Shown: one piece after another, positions 31,390-41,701 of the stretch
How the letters are laid out: each line of letters starts with the position of its first letter
Numbering within the stretch: position 1 is the first letter of the stretch
Assembly: GCA_015488685.1 (NCBI GenBank)
Contig: WFNH01000053.1
Coordinates: forward strand, 1-41,994
Reading direction: 5' to 3'
Length of the DNA stretch: 41,994 nucleotides
Source of the DNA: Marinosulfonomonas sp.
Lineage (GTDB): Bacteria > Pseudomonadota > Alphaproteobacteria > Rhodobacterales > Rhodobacteraceae
The notes under the pieces: generated by a model
What the model was told of the DNA's origin: nothing
The model's database searches: none
Seen by the model: the letters and a program-made list of their open reading frames with translations, nothing else
Position numbers and translations under genes: made by a program

Positions 31390-33369
31390 ATGATTATTGA
31401 ACTTGGCCACTTTGCCCTGATCCTCGCCTTCGCCGTTGCTATCTTGCAGGCGATTATTCCTCTTATTGGCGCGCAAAAACGCTGGCCGGGGTGGATGGCC
31501 TTTGCCGTGCCGGCCGCCAACGCACAGTTTTTCCTGACGGCCTTTGCTTTTGGAGTACTGACATACGCCTTCGTGGTTTCGGATTTCTCGGTGCGGCTGG
31601 TGACGCTGAATTCGCATACTGCAAAACCGATGCTTTACAAAGTTGCGGGCGTCTGGGGAAATCACGAGGGCTCGATGCTGCTTTGGGTGCTGATCCTGAC
31701 GCTATTTGGCGCTTGTGCAGCGTGGTTTGGTGGCAATCTGCCCCCCGGTCTGCGGGCGCGGGTGCTGGCGGTGCAATCCTCGATTGCGGCGGCATTTTTC
31801 GGCTTTATCCTGTTCACCTCGAACCCGTTTCTGCGGCTTGCGACCCCGCCCTTTAACGGGCAGGATATGAACCCGCTGCTGCAGGATCCGGGCCTCGCGT
31901 TCCACCCGCCGTTCCTTTATCTGGGCTATGTCGGCCTGTCGATGGCCTTCAGCTTTGCTGTGGCAGCACTAATCGAAGGACGGGTTGATGCCGCCTGGGC
32001 GCGCTGGGTGCGCCCGTGGACATTGGCCGCCTGGATTTTCCTGACAGTCGGCATCGCTATGGGGTCGTGGTGGGCCTATTACGAATTGGGTTGGGGCGGT
32101 TTCTGGTTCTGGGATCCGGTTGAAAATGCCTCGTTCATGCCTTGGCTGATTGCAACAGCACTGCTGCACTCGGCGATCGTGGTTGAAAAACGCGAATCGT
32201 TGAAAAGCTGGACGATCCTTTTGTCGATCCTTGCCTTCGGGTTTTCGCTGATCGGCACGTTCATCGTGCGTTCGGGTGTTTTGACATCGGTGCATGCCTT
32301 TGCGTCCGATCCGTCCCGCGGGGTGTTTGTGCTGTTTATTCTGGCGTTCTTTACCGGCGGCGCACTGGTGCTTTACGCCGTCCGCGCACAAGCGATGGAG
32401 GCCAAGGGTGTCTTTTCCATGGCCAGCCGTGAAACCGCGCTGGTGGTCAATAATATCCTGCTGGCTGTGGCTGCTTTTGTGGTGTTCATCGGCACGATCT
32501 GGCCTTTGGTGGCTGAAATCGCGTTCGGGCGAAAACTGTCGGTTGGTGCGCCGTTCTTCAACATGGCCTTTACCCCTTTCATGGTGGTGCTGGCGGTGAT
32601 CCTGCCGGTCGGCGCGGTCCTGGCGTGGAAACGGGCAAAACTGCAACGGGCGATGAAAACCATGTCGGGCGTGTTCGCGTTGGCCCTGGCTGCCGCTCTG
32701 CTGGCTTGGGCGATTCAAAGCGGCCGTTCGGCGCTTGGCCCTGTCGGTATCGGGTTGGGGGTCTGGCTGGTATTCGGCAGTATGCTGGACCTGTGGAAAC
32801 GCACAGGGCGCAACGGGTTCGGAGCGCGTCTGAAACGCATGTTTCGTCTGCCGCGGGCGGATTGGGGCAAGGCGCTGGCGCACAGTGGCCTGGGGATTGC
32901 TATCCTTGGTATCGCCTGTCTGACCGCCTGGTCCGAAGAAGACATCCGCGTTGGCCATCTGAACGAACCTTTCACCGTCGGGGACTATGAGATCAATCTG
33001 GTCTCGGTCCACCGTGAACAAGGGCCGAATTATATCAGCACCATTGGTGAAATGACTGTCAAACGCGACGGCAAACTGGTCACCACCCTGTTCCCCGAAA
33101 AACGCGTCTATCCGGTGCAGGGCATGCCCACCACCGAGGCGGCGATCTATAACGGGTTGTTCCGCGACATCTATCTGGTGATCGGGGATGAACAGGATGG
33201 CGGCGGCTGGGCCGTGCGCACCTATATCAAACCCTTTGCCAGCTGGATCTGGCTGGGGTGCCTCATGATGGCCCTTGGTGGCATCTTTAGCCTGACTGAC
33301 CGGCGCTACCGCGTTGCCGCTGGCGCACGCAAGGCGCGTCGTCCCGCAGCCATGTCACCGGCGGAGTAG
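31390..33369 (+). CDS. ccmF: Cytochrome c heme lyase subunit CcmF
   Basis: 659 residues, a multi-spanning inner-membrane protein. The heme-handling WWD motif is clear: GWGGFWFWDPVENASFMPWL (about residues 237-256), and GNHEGSMLLWVLIL with periplasmic histidine loops lies earlier. With CcmH it transfers heme from CcmE to CxxCH of apocytochromes c. The ATG 31390 has an AAGGG site. ccmH begins 4 bases after its stop. The upstream gap to the holin gene carries repeats and a hairpin that may provide independent control. Confidence 0.97.
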   Translation: MIIELGHFALILAFAVAILQAIIPLIGAQKRWPGWMAFAVPAANAQFFLTAFAFGVLTYAFVVSDFSVRLVTLNSHTAKPMLYKVAGVWGNHEGSMLLWVLILTLFGACAAWFGGNLPPGLRARVLAVQSSIAAAFFGFILFTSNPFLRLATPPFNGQDMNPLLQDPGLAFHPPFLYLGYVGLSMAFSFAVAALIEGRVDAAWARWVRPWTLAAWIFLTVGIAMGSWWAYYELGWGGFWFWDPVENASFMPWLIATALLHSAIVVEKRESLKSWTILLSILAFGFSLIGTFIVRSGVLTSVHAFASDPSRGVFVLFILAFFTGGALVLYAVRAQAMEAKGVFSMASRETALVVNNILLAVAAFVVFIGTIWPLVAEIAFGRKLSVGAPFFNMAFTPFMVVLAVILPVGAVLAWKRAKLQRAMKTMSGVFALALAAALLAWAIQSGRSALGPVGIGLGVWLVFGSMLDLWKRTGRNGFGARLKRMFRLPRADWGKALAHSGLGIAILGIACLTAWSEEDIRVGHLNEPFTVGDYEINLVSVHREQGPNYISTIGEMTVKRDGKLVTTLFPEKRVYPVQGMPTTEAAIYNGLFRDIYLVIGDEQDGGGWAVRTYIKPFASWIWLGCLMMALGGIFSLTDRRYRVAAGARKARRPAAMSPAE

Positions 33370-33373
33370 CGAT

Positions 33374-33826
33374 ATGCGATACCTGATCCTGATCCTTGCC
33401 TTTCTGGCCAGCCCCGCTTTGGCGGTGCAACCGGACGAGATTTTGGATGACCCCGTGCTCGAGGCCCGCGCGCGTGAACTGGGGCAGGAATTGCGCTGTG
33501 TGGTTTGTCAGGGTGAAAACATCGACGAATCAAACGCCGGTATCGCCCGCGATTTGCGTATTCTGGTGCGTAAACGCCTGAAAGAAGGCGAAAGCAATCA
33601 GGAAATTCTGGATTTTGTCGTCTCGCGTTATGGCGAATATGTGCTGATGCGCCCGACATGGGGCGGGGCGAATATCATCCTTTATGTCGCCGGTCCTGTG
33701 CTGTTGTTGTTGGCCATGATCACCGGCTTCTTCTACCTTAGGGGCCGTGCCACGGCACAAACCGCCGCGGGTGCTGCACTTTCCAAGGAAGAAGAACAGC
33801 GCCTTGCGGAAATCCTGAACGAATAA
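33374..33826 (+). CDS. ccmH: Cytochrome c maturation thioredoxin-like protein CcmH (Ccl2)
   Basis: 150 residues from ATG 33374; the open frame before it overlaps ccmF and is not used. A cleavable signal peptide (MRYLILILAFLASPALA) is followed by the redox motif RCVVCQ (C42 and C45), ENIDESNAGIARDLR, and a C-terminal membrane segment (about residues 99-117). It reduces apocytochrome cysteines before heme attachment. This is the short form lacking the TPR part (CcmI), which is not seen nearby. Confidence 0.96.
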   Translation: MRYLILILAFLASPALAVQPDEILDDPVLEARARELGQELRCVVCQGENIDESNAGIARDLRILVRKRLKEGESNQEILDFVVSRYGEYVLMRPTWGGANIILYVAGPVLLLLAMITGFFYLRGRATAQTAAGAALSKEEEQRLAEILNE

Positions 33827-33863
33827 CGCACGGTTTTCCTTTCATTTGTGGCCCAAAGCGGTA

Positions 33864-33887
33864 TCCCTATTAGCAACACGATAGGGA
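33864..33887 (+). promoter_or_regulatory. Inverted repeat before the PaaG-type gene
   Basis: TCCCTAT (33864-33870), 10 bases, ATAGGGA (33881-33887): perfect 7-base arms. The right arm contains the AGGGAG ribosome-binding site of the next gene. It could be an operator or a weak RNA hairpin. Confidence 0.4.
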
Positions 33888-33897
33888 GACGCAAGAA

Positions 33898-34674
33898 ATG
33901 AACTATTCCACCATAAAGCTGGCCGTCCGAAATGATGTTGCCATCCTGACGCTGAACCGCCCCGATGTGATGAACGCGCTGAACACCCAGATGCGCGCCG
34001 AAATCGCCCATGCGGTGAAACAGGCCGGCACGACGGCCCGTGTGCTGGTGATCACCGGCGCAGGCCGCGCCTTTTGTTCCGGTCAGGATCTGGGGGATCG
34101 TGCCAATGCTGCCGACATTGATCTGGAGCGCACCCTGCGCGACGAATACCTGCCGATGCTAAAAGCCATCTTTGACAGCCCGATCCCCACCATTGCCGCC
34201 GTAAATGGCGCTGCGGCGGGGGCAGGGGCCAACCTTGCGCTGGCCGCCGATGTGGTGATTGCGTCTGAATCCGCAATGTTCTTGCAAGCCTTTACCCGCA
34301 TTGGTCTGATCCCGGATGCAGGCGGCACCTATTGGCTGCCCCGCCAGATCGGTGCGGCCCGTGCCATGGGCGCTGCCCTGTTTGCCGAACCGATCAAGGC
34401 CCGTCAGGCCGCCGACTGGGGCATGATCTGGGAGGCTGTGCCGGAAGATGAATTTGCCGAGCACTGGTGGGCGCGTGCCATCAAGCTGGCACAGGGGCCA
34501 ACCGCCGCCTATCGCCATGTGAAACAGGCCATCCGCGGTTCATACGACAATTCACTGGACGAGCAACTGGCGCTTGAGGCCCGTTTGCAAGGCGAATGCG
34601 GCAAGACACGGGATTTCAAAGAAGGCGTTTTGGCCTTTCTGGAAAAACGCTCGGCGAATTACGAGGGGCGCTAG
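33898..34674 (+). CDS. Enoyl-CoA hydratase/isomerase, PaaG-like
   Basis: 258 residues, a crotonase-fold protein. Oxyanion segments AFCSGQDLGDR (about residues 59-69) and AVNGAAAGAGANLALAADVV, then FTRIGLIPDAGGTYWLPRQIG. The acidic catalytic position after GLIPD is as in PaaG, the 1,2-epoxyphenylacetyl-CoA isomerase of phenylacetate breakdown. Other paa genes are not near, so a general fatty-acid role is possible. The indolepyruvate oxidoreductase upstream makes arylacetyl-CoA, which is a loose metabolic link only. Ribosome-binding site ATAGGGAGA. Its stop codon overlaps that of the next gene at CTAG. Confidence 0.88.
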   Translation: MNYSTIKLAVRNDVAILTLNRPDVMNALNTQMRAEIAHAVKQAGTTARVLVITGAGRAFCSGQDLGDRANAADIDLERTLRDEYLPMLKAIFDSPIPTIAAVNGAAAGAGANLALAADVVIASESAMFLQAFTRIGLIPDAGGTYWLPRQIGAARAMGAALFAEPIKARQAADWGMIWEAVPEDEFAEHWWARAIKLAQGPTAAYRHVKQAIRGSYDNSLDEQLALEARLQGECGKTRDFKEGVLAFLEKRSANYEGR

Positions 34675-35609
34675 GGCGCGCTGCGTTTATCCCGTCGCAG
34701 GGAATAGGGGCGCAATTCCTGAATATTCTCGCGGATATGGGCCAGTAGAATACGCCGCTTTTCTGGGCCGCGCTGGCTGCCATCTGTATCGGCGTGGTTG
34801 AAAAAACCGGGAACGGTTTCGGCGGCGTGGGCGTAAATACCACGCCAGCACTGTTTCACCGCGTCACGGGAACAGCCCAGTAATGCGGCGATCTCCTGAT
34901 CTGTGCGCCCTGATAGGGCGCTGCGCATAACGCGTTGTTCAAACAGGGAAAAGCGCATTCTGGGCTGGCGATAAATCATCGCCATCTGGATCATCTGATT
35001 GTGAAATGCCGCGCCATTTGTGACGCGGTTTGCCAGATAATGCGCCCTTGTTCCGGTCTGGTGATCAAACCTTTCAGTATAGCCGATTTCGCGGGTGATT
35101 TTATCGTGTGCGGTGTCGGATTCAAAGGTCACGGTTTTAATGTTGAAACCTTTGAACATATCCAGAAAAATCGGCAAAAACGCGTTCATCGCTTTGGAAA
35201 ACTCCGGGTCCGTCATATCAAAGGTATTCTGCCAATAGTCCACAGACATTGCATTCAGCCCGTCATGGGCATTGCCTTTTGCCTGTTCTTCGACCGTTAG
35301 AAATACACTCTGACCTGTTTCAATATAGTCTCGTAAAAAGCGGATACTGTGAAACGGTTCGGGGTTTTCTAGGGTTGCATCCCGGGTTTCATCCGGCACA
35401 AAGGCATTCAACCCATAGACCAGAATTTCTTTGCTATTGCCGTCCTGCACCAGACCGCCCTCGATGACACCATCATGGATCAACCTGTCCAGCGCCTTGG
35501 TCATTGCCGGAATTTCAGATGTCGCGATAGCGCCTTGATCGGCCCAGATTTCTACGATTCCACTACAATTACCGGCCTCCAGATAGCCGGATACATAATT
35601 CCCACTCAT
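34671..35609 (-). CDS. Helix-turn-helix protein of unknown family (LuxR-like C-terminus)
   Basis: 312 residues from ATG 35609, which has an AAGGGGCG site (a GTG two codons earlier is possible). The first 200 residues match nothing I can name. They include a segment ending in NIKTVTFESDTAHDKITREIGYTERF and a WQNTFD motif, with no membrane segment. Residues about 220-265 form a DNA-binding-like unit: RFSLFEQRVMRSALSGRTDQEIAALLGCSRDAVKQCWRGIY (in pieces), spaced like a LuxR/sigma-4 type HTH. The C-terminal tail is basic (LRRDKR). It is transcribed alone. It may be a transcription regulator with a novel sensor domain. Confidence 0.8.
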   Translation of the reverse strand: MSGNYVSGYLEAGNCSGIVEIWADQGAIATSEIPAMTKALDRLIHDGVIEGGLVQDGNSKEILVYGLNAFVPDETRDATLENPEPFHSIRFLRDYIETGQSVFLTVEEQAKGNAHDGLNAMSVDYWQNTFDMTDPEFSKAMNAFLPIFLDMFKGFNIKTVTFESDTAHDKITREIGYTERFDHQTGTRAHYLANRVTNGAAFHNQMIQMAMIYRQPRMRFSLFEQRVMRSALSGRTDQEIAALLGCSRDAVKQCWRGIYAHAAETVPGFFNHADTDGSQRGPEKRRILLAHIRENIQELRPYSLRRDKRSAP

Positions 35610-35841
35610 TCGCACGCCCCTTTTGTTAATAATTACCCTTTTAGGGGAGATGACAAGACCTTTCCCTTACGGCAAACTTGGGGCAGGGCGTGCGAACCCG
35701 ATGAAATTACGGCATCAAACCGGTTCTGACGCTTGCGGTTGTTTGCTTTCTTTTCCGGTGGCAGATGGCCGGGGCACAATTTGGTGCATATATGTTCGAC
35801 CTCGTGATTTTGTCCTCCGAAGACAGGTTCCCGGGATCAAA

Positions 35842-35874
35842 CGAAAACGGCCACCCCGAATAGGGTGGCCGTTT
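35842..35874 (-). terminator. gltA terminator
   Basis: AAACGGCCACCC (35845-35856) pairs perfectly with GGGTGGCCGTTT (35863-35874); on the minus strand the stem ends in TTTTCGTTT. It starts 21 bases after the gltA stop codon. Confidence 0.9.
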
Positions 35875-35894
35875 ATCTGTTGAATATCCGCAGT

Positions 35895-37190
35895 TTAGCG
35901 GTTTTCGACATCCACATAATCGCGCATGGTTGCGCCGTGATACAGCTGGCGCGGGCGACCGATTTTCAGGTTCGGATCGTCCAGCATTTCTTTCCACTGG
36001 GCAATCCAGCCCACCGTGCGCGACAGCGCAAAGATCGGCGTGAACATTGAAGTGGGGAAACCCATCGCCTCGAGAATGATGCCCGAATAGAAATCCACAT
36101 TCGGGAACAGCTTTTTCTCTTTGAAATACGGATCTTCCAGTGCCTGTTTCTCAAGCTCTTTGGCGACCTGAAGTTTCGGGTTGTTCTCGATCCCCATCAG
36201 TTCCAGCACCTCGTCGGCGCTTTCCTTCAGCACCTTGGCGCGGGGGTCAAAGTTTTTGTAAACGCGGTGACCAAAGCCCATCAGGCGGAACGGATCTTTC
36301 TTGTCCTTGGCGCGGGCGATGAATTCGGGGATGCGGTCAACCGTGCCGATTTCTTCCAGCATTTCCAGACAGGCCTGATTGGCGCCGCCATGGGCCGGTC
36401 CCCACAGACAGGCAATACCGGCGGCAATGCAGGCGAACGGGTTGGCGCCCGATGATCCCGCCAGACGCACCGTCGAGGTCGAGGCGTTCTGTTCATGATC
36501 GGCATGCAAGGTGAAAATACGGTCCATCGCGCGGGCCAAAATCGGGTCCACTTCGTATTCTTCGGCCGGAACCGAGAAACACATACGCAAGAAATTCGAG
36601 GCATGATCCAGATCGTTGCGCGGATAGACAAATGGTTGTCCTTGCGAGTATTTGAACGCCATTGCCGCGATTGTCGGCATTTTTGCGACCATCCGGATCG
36701 AGGCAACTTCGCGTTGGTGCGGGTCGGTAATGTCAGTGGAATCATGGTAAAACGCAGACATCGCCCCGACAACACCCACCATAATCGCCATCGGCGGTGC
36801 ATCACGGCGAAAACCGCGGAAAAAGTGCATCATTTGTTCATGCAACATGGTGTGATGGGTGACGCGGTCTTCGAAATCTTCCAACTCGGCGGCCGATGGC
36901 AGTTCGCCATATAGCAGCAGATAACAAACCTCGAGGTAGTGGGATTTTTCCGTCAACTGGTCAATCGGATAGCCGCGATGCAGCAATATGCCCTTTTCGC
37001 CGTCAATATAGGTGATCGAGGAATCACAAGCAGCAGTCGAGGTAAAGCCCGGATCATAGGTAAACACACCACCTTGTCCGTAGAGCTTGCGGATGTCGAT
37101 CACGTCCGGCCCCAATGTCGGGGACAGCATTGGCAACTCTAGCGTTTTTCCGTCAAAGGTCAGGGTGGCTGTCTTATTTGATCCGGTCAT
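35895..37190 (-). CDS. gltA: Citrate synthase (type II)
   Basis: 431 residues, the length of the hexameric Gram-negative type. It condenses acetyl-CoA and oxaloacetate to open the TCA cycle. Catalytic residues lie in [21 protein letters not shown] (active-site histidine) and [13 protein letters not shown] (histidine and aspartate). N-terminal [21 protein letters not shown] and [11 protein letters not shown] are typical. The ATG has a TAGGAAT site. gltX lies 74 bases upstream on the same strand and could share its transcript. Confidence 0.98.
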   Translation of the reverse strand: MTGSNKTATLTFDGKTLELPMLSPTLGPDVIDIRKLYGQGGVFTYDPGFTSTAACDSSITYIDGEKGILLHRGYPIDQLTEKSHYLEVCYLLLYGELPSAAELEDFEDRVTHHTMLHEQMMHFFRGFRRDAPPMAIMVGVVGAMSAFYHDSTDITDPHQREVASIRMVAKMPTIAAMAFKYSQGQPFVYPRNDLDHASNFLRMCFSVPAEEYEVDPILARAMDRIFTLHADHEQNASTSTVRLAGSSGANPFACIAAGIACLWGPAHGGANQACLEMLEEIGTVDRIPEFIARAKDKKDPFRLMGFGHRVYKNFDPRAKVLKESADEVLELMGIENNPKLQVAKELEKQALEDPYFKEKKLFPNVDFYSGIILEAMGFPTSMFTPIFALSRTVGWIAQWKEMLDDPNLKIGRPRQLYHGATMRDYVDVENR

Positions 37191-37264
37191 ATCTATTCCT
37201 ATTCATTGTCCTGCCTGCGCGGATCGCAGCGGAATTGCGGTAAATCAGCGGCCTGAAGGGGTCT

Positions 37265-38668
37265 TCAGCCGGTTGCATCGGTCAGACGCGCGATGGTTTC
37301 CTCGCGCCCCAGAACCAGCATCATGTCAAAAACACTTGGCGTAGCGGTGCGTCCAGCCAGTGCAGCCCGTAAAGGTCCGGCAATCTTGCCAAATTTGGCA
37401 TCGTTGGCCTCGGCAACCTTGGTTGCCACTTCCTCAAGGGCGTCTCGGGTCCAGCTAACATCTTGCAGCTTGGGCGTCAATTGTTTCAGTATACCACGGG
37501 ATACATTATCCAGAAATTTCGCCGCCTTCTCGTCCGGTTCAATCGGGCGGGATATCAGCGCAAATGCCGCTTTTTCAAGCAGTTGCGGGAAATTTTTAGC
37601 CCGTTCTTTCAGGCAATACATCGCCCGTGATATAACGTCATTTTGTTCGTCACTTAACGGGGGCTGATCCGTAGCCGCCAAAAACGCCGCCAACTCGCGC
37701 ATCAGATCGCCGTCCTCCATCGCCGCGATATGCTGACCCGAAAGATTATCCAGCTTTTTGAAATCAAATCGCGAGGGTGATTTGCCGATTCCCGACAGAT
37801 CAAACCATTCAATTGCTTGTTCGGTGGTGAAGAACTCATCATCCCCGTGGCTCCAGCCCAGTCGCGCCAGATAGTTGCGCATGGCGGCAGCGGGGTATCC
37901 CATCGCCTGATATTCCTCGACCCCCAGCGCGCCATGGCGTTTGGACAGTTTCTTGCCGTCCGGCCCGTGGATCAGCGGGATATGCGCCCAGACCGGAATA
38001 TCCCAGCCCATCGCCTGATAGACCAGCGTTTGACGTGCGGCATTGTTCAGGTGGTCATCGCCCCTGATAACATGGGTCACGCCCATATCATGATCATCCA
38101 CAACCACTGCCAGCATATAGGTGGGGGTACCATCGGAACGTAAACAAATCATGTCGTCCAGCTGATCATTGCGGAATGTCACATCGCCCTGCACCTGATC
38201 ACGGATCACGGTTTTGCCATCACGCGGGGCTTTCAGACGGATCACATAGGGCGCATCGGGGTGGTTGGCCGGATCAACATCGCGCCAGGGGCTTTGGAAC
38301 AGGGTAGATTTGCCCTCGGCCTTGGCGGCCTCGCGAAAGGCGGCGATTTCGTCCTGTGTCGAGAAACATTTATAGGCATGGCCGCTGTCCAGCATTTGCC
38401 GCGCCACTTCGGCGTGTCGCCCGGCGCGCTCGAACTGGCTGACCACGTCGCCGTCATGATCTAGTCCCAGCCACTCCATCCCGCGCAAAATGGCAGCCGT
38501 GGCGGCGTCTGTGGAACGGGCGCGGTCTGTGTCTTCGATACGCAGGCGGAACTGACCACCAAAGTGGCGGGCAAACAGCCAGTTGAACAGGGCCGTGCGC
38601 GCGCCCCCGATATGAAGATACCCTGTCGGGGAGGGGGCAAAACGGGTGACAACCGGTTGATCGGACAT
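37265..38668 (-). CDS. gltX: Glutamyl-tRNA synthetase
   Basis: 467 residues, class I aminoacyl-tRNA synthetase. [19 protein letters not shown] contains the HIGH-type signature (HIGG, 19-22); the KMSKS-type loop reads KKLSKRHG. The C-terminal anticodon-binding helices follow. Many alphaproteobacteria have two GluRS-type genes; which of these it is, discriminating or not, cannot be decided from the sequence alone. It is divergent from comEC across 76 bases. Confidence 0.96.
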   Translation of the reverse strand: MSDQPVVTRFAPSPTGYLHIGGARTALFNWLFARHFGGQFRLRIEDTDRARSTDAATAAILRGMEWLGLDHDGDVVSQFERAGRHAEVARQMLDSGHAYKCFSTQDEIAAFREAAKAEGKSTLFQSPWRDVDPANHPDAPYVIRLKAPRDGKTVIRDQVQGDVTFRNDQLDDMICLRSDGTPTYMLAVVVDDHDMGVTHVIRGDDHLNNAARQTLVYQAMGWDIPVWAHIPLIHGPDGKKLSKRHGALGVEEYQAMGYPAAAMRNYLARLGWSHGDDEFFTTEQAIEWFDLSGIGKSPSRFDFKKLDNLSGQHIAAMEDGDLMRELAAFLAATDQPPLSDEQNDVISRAMYCLKERAKNFPQLLEKAAFALISRPIEPDEKAAKFLDNVSRGILKQLTPKLQDVSWTRDALEEVATKVAEANDAKFGKIAGPLRAALAGRTATPSVFDMMLVLGREETIARLTDATG

Positions 38669-38744
38669 ATGCGTTAACCTTTTGGAAACTATAAGGGGGA
38701 TAGCGTTAAGGATGTTTTAATCCTGTGCGGAGGCAAGGACAAGG

Positions 38745-40847
38745 GTGTCAGACCTGTTACGGTTGTTCAACCCGCTGGAAATTCTGGCGCGGCAGCGGGG
38801 GTATTTGTTCCCCTGGGTGCCGGTGTGTCTGGCGTTTGGCATCGGCATCTACTTTGCCTTGCCGGTGGAACCGGCGGGTGGGGCTTATGCGGTGCTTGGT
38901 CTATCGGTGCTGGTATTACTGGCGGCGGCACGCTGGCTGGGCGAGGGGGGGCGGCCGGTATTCCTTGGCCTGTCACTGGTGCTTGCCGGTGTGATGGTCG
39001 CGGGCCTGCGGGCGCATATGGTCAAAGCACCGGTGCTAAGTTTTCGCTATTACGGGCCGGTGCAGGGACGGATCGTCAAGATTGACCGCTCGATGTCGGA
39101 CAAGCTGCGCCTGACGCTGGACAATGTGGTGCTGGAGCGCATGGACCCCGCCCGCACCCCCGCCAAAGTGCGTGTCGCCCTGCATGGCAACGGTGATTTT
39201 ATTGCTTATGAACCGGGCCAGACGGTGATCCTGACGGCCCATCTGTCGCCCCCCAACGGGCCGGTCGAACCGGGTGGTTTTGATTTCCAGCGCAAGGCGT
39301 GGTTCGACGGGCTGGGTGCAGTCGGCTATACCCGCACGCCGGTGCTGCTGTTGGAACGCGCCGAGGCAGGCAAGGCGGGTCTGTTCATCCACCGGCTACG
39401 GATGCGTATCTCCAAGGGGATTCAAGAGATACTGGGCGGCGATGTCGGCGCCTTTGCCGCTGCCATCATGACGGAGGACAGGTCGGGGATGCGGCGGCAG
39501 GTGCTGGACGAACTGCGCGCCTCGAACCTTGCGCATTTGCTGGCGATTTCCGGCCTGCATATGGGCCTGCTGACCGCTTTTGTGTTCGGCGCGCTGCGCT
39601 ATGGTCTGGCCCTGATCCCCGTGATCAACCTGCGCTGGCCGATCAAGAAAATCGCCGCCGGTCTGTCGCTGCTGGCTGCTGCGGCCTATCTGCTGTTGTC
39701 GGGTGGCAACATCGCCACCGAACGCGCCTTTATCATGGTCGCGGTGATGCTGGTGGCCGTAATGTTGGGGCGCCGTGCCCTGACCCTGCGGGCGGTGGCG
39801 CTGGCCGCCGTGATCGTGCTGATCCGCCGCCCCGAAGCGTTAACCGGCCCTGGTTTCCAGATGTCCTTTGCCGCCACCACGGCATTGGTCGCGGTGTTCG
39901 GGATGCTGCGGCACTGGGATGGCTCCTCGGTGCCCGCCCCGCTGCGTCCCGTGTTAACCGTGATGCTGTCGTCCTTCATTGCGGGCATGGCCACCGCCCC
40001 TGTAGCCGCTGCGCATTTCAACCAGATCGCCCATTACGGGTTGTTGGCCAATGTGTTGACCGTACCGCTGATGGGGGTGCTGGTGATGCCGGCGGCGGTG
40101 CTGGCGGCGTTTCTTTACCCGCTGGGCCTGTCGTGGATCGGGCTGGGGATGATGCGCTGGGGCATCCTGTGGATACTGGGTGTGGCCGAGTGGGTCGCGG
40201 GGCTGGAAGGGGCGCTGTCGCATGTGGTTACGCCCATGCCCTATGCCTTGCCGTTGATCGCAATGGGCGGGCTTTTGTTGTTCTTGTGGCGCGGACCACT
40301 GCGGTTTGCCGGAGTCGCAGTGATGCTAGCGGGGTTTTTCCTGTGGTCACAAACCCAGCGACCCGCACTGCTGATCTCGCAAAGCGGCGGGTTGGTCGGA
40401 TTGGTCGGGGATCAGGGCCGCGCCCTGAGCAAACCGCGCGGAGACGGGTTTGCCGCCCGCAACTGGCTGGAAAATGATGGCGAAGGAGCCTTGCCACAGA
40501 CACAAGCCTTTGCCCGCGCAGGGTTCACCGGCGCAAAAGGGGCACGCCGGTTTTCGATTGGCGGGCAGGCGGGGGTGCATTTGGTCGGGAAAGGCGCGGG
40601 CGAGCGGCTGGAGGCGGAATGTGTTTCCACGCGCTGGATCGTCACCACCGCGAAATATGACGGGCAGGGGGGGTGCCATATGTTCGATGCAAGTGTGTTG
40701 AAACAGACGGGGGCCGTTGCGATCTATGCGGATGCAGAAGGCCCGCGTGTGGTCACGGCCAAAGGCCAAGCAGGTCAGCGGTTGTGGAATTCACCGTTGC
40801 GGCGCGGCGGGGTGAAACCCCGCCCTACGGGGCAAACGGATCAATAG
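38745..40847 (+). CDS. ComEC/Rec2-family membrane protein
   Basis: 700 residues, a multi-spanning inner-membrane protein. The N-terminal soluble OB-like domain (about residues 30-190, with [21 protein letters not shown]) is followed by the competence domain: [20 protein letters not shown], then many membrane helices to about residue 540. ComEC is the DNA channel of natural transformation. The C-terminal 150 residues are soluble, but I see no HxHxDH metallo-beta-lactamase motif, as is usual in this group. GTG start at 38745 with an AGGACAAGG site. The last 15 codons run through a dispersed palindromic repeat (40806-40824), and the stop overlaps the lexA stop by 7 bases. Confidence 0.92.
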   Translation: MSDLLRLFNPLEILARQRGYLFPWVPVCLAFGIGIYFALPVEPAGGAYAVLGLSVLVLLAAARWLGEGGRPVFLGLSLVLAGVMVAGLRAHMVKAPVLSFRYYGPVQGRIVKIDRSMSDKLRLTLDNVVLERMDPARTPAKVRVALHGNGDFIAYEPGQTVILTAHLSPPNGPVEPGGFDFQRKAWFDGLGAVGYTRTPVLLLERAEAGKAGLFIHRLRMRISKGIQEILGGDVGAFAAAIMTEDRSGMRRQVLDELRASNLAHLLAISGLHMGLLTAFVFGALRYGLALIPVINLRWPIKKIAAGLSLLAAAAYLLLSGGNIATERAFIMVAVMLVAVMLGRRALTLRAVALAAVIVLIRRPEALTGPGFQMSFAATTALVAVFGMLRHWDGSSVPAPLRPVLTVMLSSFIAGMATAPVAAAHFNQIAHYGLLANVLTVPLMGVLVMPAAVLAAFLYPLGLSWIGLGMMRWGILWILGVAEWVAGLEGALSHVVTPMPYALPLIAMGGLLLFLWRGPLRFAGVAVMLAGFFLWSQTQRPALLISQSGGLVGLVGDQGRALSKPRGDGFAARNWLENDGEGALPQTQAFARAGFTGAKGARRFSIGGQAGVHLVGKGAGERLEAECVSTRWIVTTAKYDGQGGCHMFDASVLKQTGAVAIYADAEGPRVVTAKGQAGQRLWNSPLRRGGVKPRPTGQTDQ
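40806..40824. repeat. GGCGGGGT palindrome inside the comEC 3' end
   Basis: GGCGGGGT-GAA-ACCCCGCC, followed by CTACGG. Elements reading GTAGGGCGGGGTTTCACCCCGCC are frequent between genes in related genomes, from memory. Here it is translated in the comEC frame (GGVKPRP) and lies 17 bases before the lexA stop codon, so it could end both transcripts. Confidence 0.7.
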
Positions 40848-41536
40848 GTGCGGATCAGCCCGACCAGACGCCCCTGCACCTTGACTTTGTTATCGGGCAA
40901 CATGCGGGTTTCATAGGCCGGATTGGCCGCCTCAAGCGCAATCATATTGCCCTTGCGACGATAGCGTTTCAATGTGGCTTCGTGCCCCTCGACCAGCGCC
41001 ACCACAATATCGCCGTTGTCGGCTGCCGAGGTTTCGCGGATCACCACAACGTCACCGTCGTTAATCCCCGCGTCAATCATCGAATCCCCTTTAACCTCGA
41101 GCGCATAGTGATGCGCGTTCGCATCCACCATACCGCCGGGCACAGACACATTATGCGATACCTCGGAAATCGCCTCGATCGGAGTGCCCGCCGCAATCCG
41201 CCCCATCACGGGCAGTTCCACCGCATGACCCAGCGCAACCGGCATCGCATCGCGGGGCGGATCAATCTTGTCGCCCTTGATCACCTGTGGTTTGAACCCG
41301 CCGACAGTGCCTTTTTCCAGCGCCTCGGGCAGTTTGATAATCTCGATCGCCCGCGCACGATGCGCCAGCCGCCGGATGAACCCGCGTTCTTCCAATGCCG
41401 TGATCAGCCGGTGAATGCCCGATTTCGAGCGAAGGCTTAACGCATCCTTCATTTCGTCAAACGAAGGCGGAACCCCGTCCCGCGCCACGCGTTTGTTGAT
41501 AAAATCCAACAGTTCCAGTTGCTTGCGTGTTAACAT
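40841..41536 (-). CDS. lexA: SOS repressor LexA
   Basis: 231 residues from ATG 41536 ([15 protein letters not shown]); a 7-residue upstream extension is rejected. N-terminal winged helix (about residues 1-65), cleavage site A116-G117 in RIAAGTPIE, and the Ser/Lys dyad S152 (GDSMIDAG) and K190 (ATLKRY). It represses DNA-repair genes until RecA-driven self-cleavage. A GTTC-N7-GTTC box in its own promoter shows autoregulation. GGGGAGTG ribosome-binding site. Convergent with comEC. Confidence 0.98.
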   Translation of the reverse strand: MLTRKQLELLDFINKRVARDGVPPSFDEMKDALSLRSKSGIHRLITALEERGFIRRLAHRARAIEIIKLPEALEKGTVGGFKPQVIKGDKIDPPRDAMPVALGHAVELPVMGRIAAGTPIEAISEVSHNVSVPGGMVDANAHHYALEVKGDSMIDAGINDGDVVVIRETSAADNGDIVVALVEGHEATLKRYRRKGNMIALEAANPAYETRMLPDNKVKVQGRLVGLIRTY

Positions 41537-41592
41537 GTCCACACTCCCCGAAGGCACCCAATATCATGCAGTTTTCGCGCATGTTCCCCTTC

Positions 41593-41621
41593 GTTCTATA
41601 GATGTTCCTGTTTTGTGTCAA
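41593..41621 (-). promoter_or_regulatory. lexA promoter with alphaproteobacterial SOS box
   Basis: SOS box GTTC-TATAGAT-GTTC at 41593-41607 (GAAC-N7-GAAC on the other strand). A perfect TTGACA -35 lies at 41621-41616 (minus), 17 bases before TAGAAC, so the box covers the -10 region. A further GTTC (41583-41586) sits 6 bases beyond. Confidence 0.9.
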
Positions 41622-41662
41622 TGGGGTCGCAAATATCCGTTATCCCCGTCACAACCCTGTCA

Positions 41663-41680
41663 TCCCCGCGCAAGCGGGGA
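41663..41680. repeat. TCCCCGC-GCAA-GCGGGGA hairpin repeat
   Basis: A perfect 7-base stem with a GCAA loop, within GTCATCCCCGCGCAAGCGGGGACC, a common alphaproteobacterial intergenic element (from memory). It lies just after the stop codon of the TPR gene and upstream of lexA, so it may terminate the TPR transcript. Confidence 0.7.
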
Positions 41681-41701
41681 CCGCCCACCACAGGCGCACT
41701 C

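Noticed and set aside
39299-40477. 392-codon frame in another phase inside comEC
   Set aside because: Arg/Gly-rich frame-shifted reading of a clear membrane protein; no hydrophobic pattern of its own.
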